A DNA stretch of 64,000 nucleotides from Brachynemurus nebulosus (Eukaryota; Arthropoda; Insecta; Neuroptera; Myrmeleontidae), in NCBI GenBank assembly GCA_035578155.1, contig JAPWDM010000009.1, forward strand, positions 1,772,001 through 1,836,000, written 5' to 3'. Made by a program: the position numbers and the translations under genes. This document shows, one piece after another, positions 63,201-64,000 of this stretch. The notes under the pieces were generated by a model. The model did not search any database. It saw only the letters and a program-made list of their open reading frames with translations, and was not told the DNA's origin. Every line of letters starts with the position of its first letter. The first letter of the stretch is position 1.

Positions 63201-64000
63201 ACTGTGTAAACAAAATTAGCACAAAATAAGCTAATCATGCAAAACTGTGTAAATTATTTTTAATATACGCGGGTGAAAGCAATCTATTGCCGTTCAACTG
63301 TATCTCGGGATAGTAGCAGGTGATCATGCCAAGAAATGCGCAACTTACATTCACCACTTCCTCGCTTGACGACGATCTCGACGACGATGTTCCATGCAGA
63401 CAGTGCGTGGAGACCGGCGTCAACAGTAGACTAGTCTTTTTCATATTTTTCGATAATGATTTTTGAAATATATGTTTCTTAATCGAATCGCCGAGACTTT
63501 TCCCACGCATATTCTTATTCTGATTTCGAATTTGGAACTGGAGTGGCGTTCCATGTCCATTTTCTTTATTGAATTGTTTAATTAACTTTCTCTTCTTCGA
63601 CGATTCCGGTAGTGATTGGATATGGGCGTACAATTGGGCGAGAGCTGCCTCAGTGGGATTCGAAATGTGCGCTTGCGCTGTACGTTCACGATCCACAAAC
63701 GTGTAAACGGTGTTTGCGGCGGTTCGATCCGAAATTGATTCGTTTAGATCTTTGGCCGGTGATAGGATTTTCTTTTTTTCGCGTTCTAGAAAGTATGCTC
63801 GAATATCTGTGGCTAATTTCGGTGGAATTTCGAATAGTTTATGACATTTTTTGATCATGAATGATACGAGACAGGACATGGTTTGTGAATTTGTGTGAAG
63901 ATCCTCCGGTGATAATTTTCGGGGACATAGTAAATGTGGTGTGAATAGTGTGGCCAGCGAGTCCGCTGACATTTTATTCTTATTTTCGTAGGACGCGACG
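56430..64000 (-). CDS. ARHGAP19: Rho GTPase-activating protein, ARHGAP19 family (3' part, runs off the right edge)
   Basis: A Rho-family GTPase-activating protein; vertebrate ARHGAP19 acts on RhoA, notably in mitosis, and the fly relative is RhoGAP54D. Three coding exons are present: 63349-64000, 58962-59429 and 56430-57275, all joined in phase 0. Visible are the last third of the RhoGAP domain (NKMSADSLATLFTPHLLCPR, CLVSFMIKKCHKLFE) and a family-specific tail. In the tail, LPESSKKRKLIKQFNKENG and RGKSLGDSIKKHIFQ match positions in human ARHGAP19. The catalytic Arg finger lies upstream, outside the window. The tail after that is long, acidic and Ser-rich. It ends 4.8 kb upstream of the PPIP5K start codon on the same strand. 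Confidence 0.92.
57336..57428. mobile_element. Tiny TTAA-flanked MITE (93 bp)
   Basis: TTAA at 57332 and 57429; ends GGTAGTAAGATC / GATACTTTACTACC. Confidence 0.55.
57450..57595. mobile_element. Short MITE with about 40-bp inverted ends
   Basis: TTTCATGGAAGCTAGTAGTT and CAGTCTAGCACTGA pair imperfectly with the right end (TCAGTGCTAGACT, CCGTGAAA). Confidence 0.6.
57619..58348. mobile_element. AATGGGGTATTTGAT element with nested MITE
   Basis: Ends AATGGGGTATTTGAT / ATCAAATTCCCCATT. It includes another TIR element at 57951-58148 (GTGGTATAAAAAATTC / GAATTTTTTATACCGC). Same family as 33913-35184. Confidence 0.7.
58475..58930. mobile_element. TTAA-flanked MITE, CACTTTCAGTCCC family, copy 2
   Basis: TTAA at 58471-58474 and 58931-58934, ends CACTTTCAGTCCC / GGGCCTCATAGTG. 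Complete, piggyBac-like terminal style. Begins 31 nt inside a RhoGAP intron. Confidence 0.82.
58962..59429 (-). CDS. ARHGAP19: ARHGAP19-type gene, penultimate coding exon
   Basis: 156 codons in phase 0, from TPNRYNCMSPIRSKVIF to RKSMSPITRSTRRMSKAMQ. Ser/Thr/Pro-rich with MSPI/RKSMSP sites that look like proline-directed phosphosites, fitting the known mitotic phosphorylation of ARHGAP19 (inference). Acceptor TTTTTCAG, donor GTATGG at 58961. A 456-bp MITE begins 31 nt into the following intron. Confidence 0.85.
61029..61359. mobile_element. hAT-like MITE with CTGGAAAA..GTCAGGGAATTT repeats
   Basis: Ends CATGGTGGCCAC / GTGGCCACCATG, followed inside both ends by CTGGAAAACCTG and GTCAGGGAATTT, a pattern widespread in animal hAT MITEs. 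The target duplication is unclear. Confidence 0.7.
61775..63052. mobile_element. TTAA-flanked foldback element with nested MITE
   Basis: TTAA at 61771 and 63053. Once the nested MITE is removed, the two halves are near-complete inverse copies: GATCGGCCGAAAAATAGTCA at the edges, AAAGTGTCTTTAAAAAAGGG in the middle and GATTATCAATCTGTAGGTAA near the 60-70-nt loop (about 62090-62150). Confidence 0.88.
62348..62938. mobile_element. TTAA-flanked MITE, GGACGTTCGTGCG family, copy 2
   Basis: 591 bp, TTAA at 62344 and 62939. Nearly identical to the outer parts of 30473-31762 and lacking its extra palindrome. Inserted in the right arm of 61775-63052. Confidence 0.88.
63349..64000 (-). CDS. ARHGAP19: ARHGAP19-type gene, exon with RhoGAP domain end (cut by window edge)
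   Basis: The frame is open to the window edge, reading VASYENKNKMSADSLATLF, so the Met at 63972 is internal and not a start. The conserved helix pair of RhoGAP (LATLFTPHLLCP, MSCLVSFMIKKCHKLF) is followed by YLEREKKK-type basic sequence and the ARHGAP19 block LPESSKKRKLIKQFNK. GTAAGT donor at 63348, phase 0. Confidence 0.94.

Larger units (their letters stand above)
59430..63348 (-). other. ARHGAP19-type gene intron (3.9 kb)
   Basis: Carries a hAT-like MITE (61029-61359) and a large foldback with a nested TTAA MITE (61775-63052). 59500-61000 is AT-rich with no recognised feature. Around 60575-60625 and 61670-61770 lie inverted fragments of a dispersed repeat (GCTCGAAAACTATAAGAGCT) that also occurs near 44900-45010. 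Confidence 0.7.

Noticed and set aside
63612..63854. Plus-strand 80-codon frame at the RhoGAP exon
   Set aside because: Antisense to conserved RhoGAP sequence.
63970..63972. Met at 63972 as the start of the RhoGAP protein
   Set aside because: The frame is open upstream to the window edge and this Met lies inside the RhoGAP domain.

Overview
The window is a piece of an AT-rich, intron-bearing animal nuclear genome, most likely an insect. The reasons are GT-AG introns, some of only 56-69 nt, insect-like sequence in two conserved proteins, and very dense small transposons. The order or species cannot be named from sequence alone. There is no bacterial-style operon, no tRNA or rRNA gene and no CRISPR array that I could find.

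Two protein-coding genes lie head to tail on the minus strand. (1) PPIP5K/VIP1, the inositol pyrophosphate kinase-phosphatase, spans 51600 to 1598. I could assemble 22 coding exons by hand. Every junction keeps phase, the summed CDS is 6918 nt, and it encodes 2305 residues. The order is an N-terminal ATP-grasp kinase (exons 2-7), a histidine-acid-phosphatase-like domain opening with RHGDRTP (exons 7-14), and a very long low-complexity tail (exons 15-22). The tail includes one 1731-nt exon. A second possible 3' end (5789-6612) would replace the last three exons with an unrecognised basic 274-residue tail. (2) An ARHGAP19-type Rho GTPase-activating protein (RhoGAP54D-like in flies) enters from beyond the right edge (64000) and ends at 56430. 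Its last three coding exons are present: the end of the RhoGAP domain and the C-terminal tail.

Layout: 1-1597 is 3' flank with a TTAA-flanked MITE. 1598-35861 holds PPIP5K exons 22-2. 35862-51504 is a 15.6-kb first coding intron made largely of repeats. 51505-51600 is exon 1 with the start codon. 51601-56429 is the intergenic gap, mostly MITEs. 56430-64000 is the RhoGAP gene.

Nearly all non-coding space is mobile-element debris: at least six unrelated TTAA-flanked MITE families, hAT-like elements with subterminal repeat arrays, PIF/Harbinger-like MITEs with 3-bp duplications, pogo/mariner-like elements flanked by TA, foldback elements, a Penelope-like (GIY-YIG) remnant, hammerhead-like motifs, a 306-bp intronic satellite, and a tandemly repeated MITE. 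Many are nested. The two genes are functionally separate: one makes inositol pyrophosphates and the other turns off Rho. Nothing in the sequence links them beyond position.
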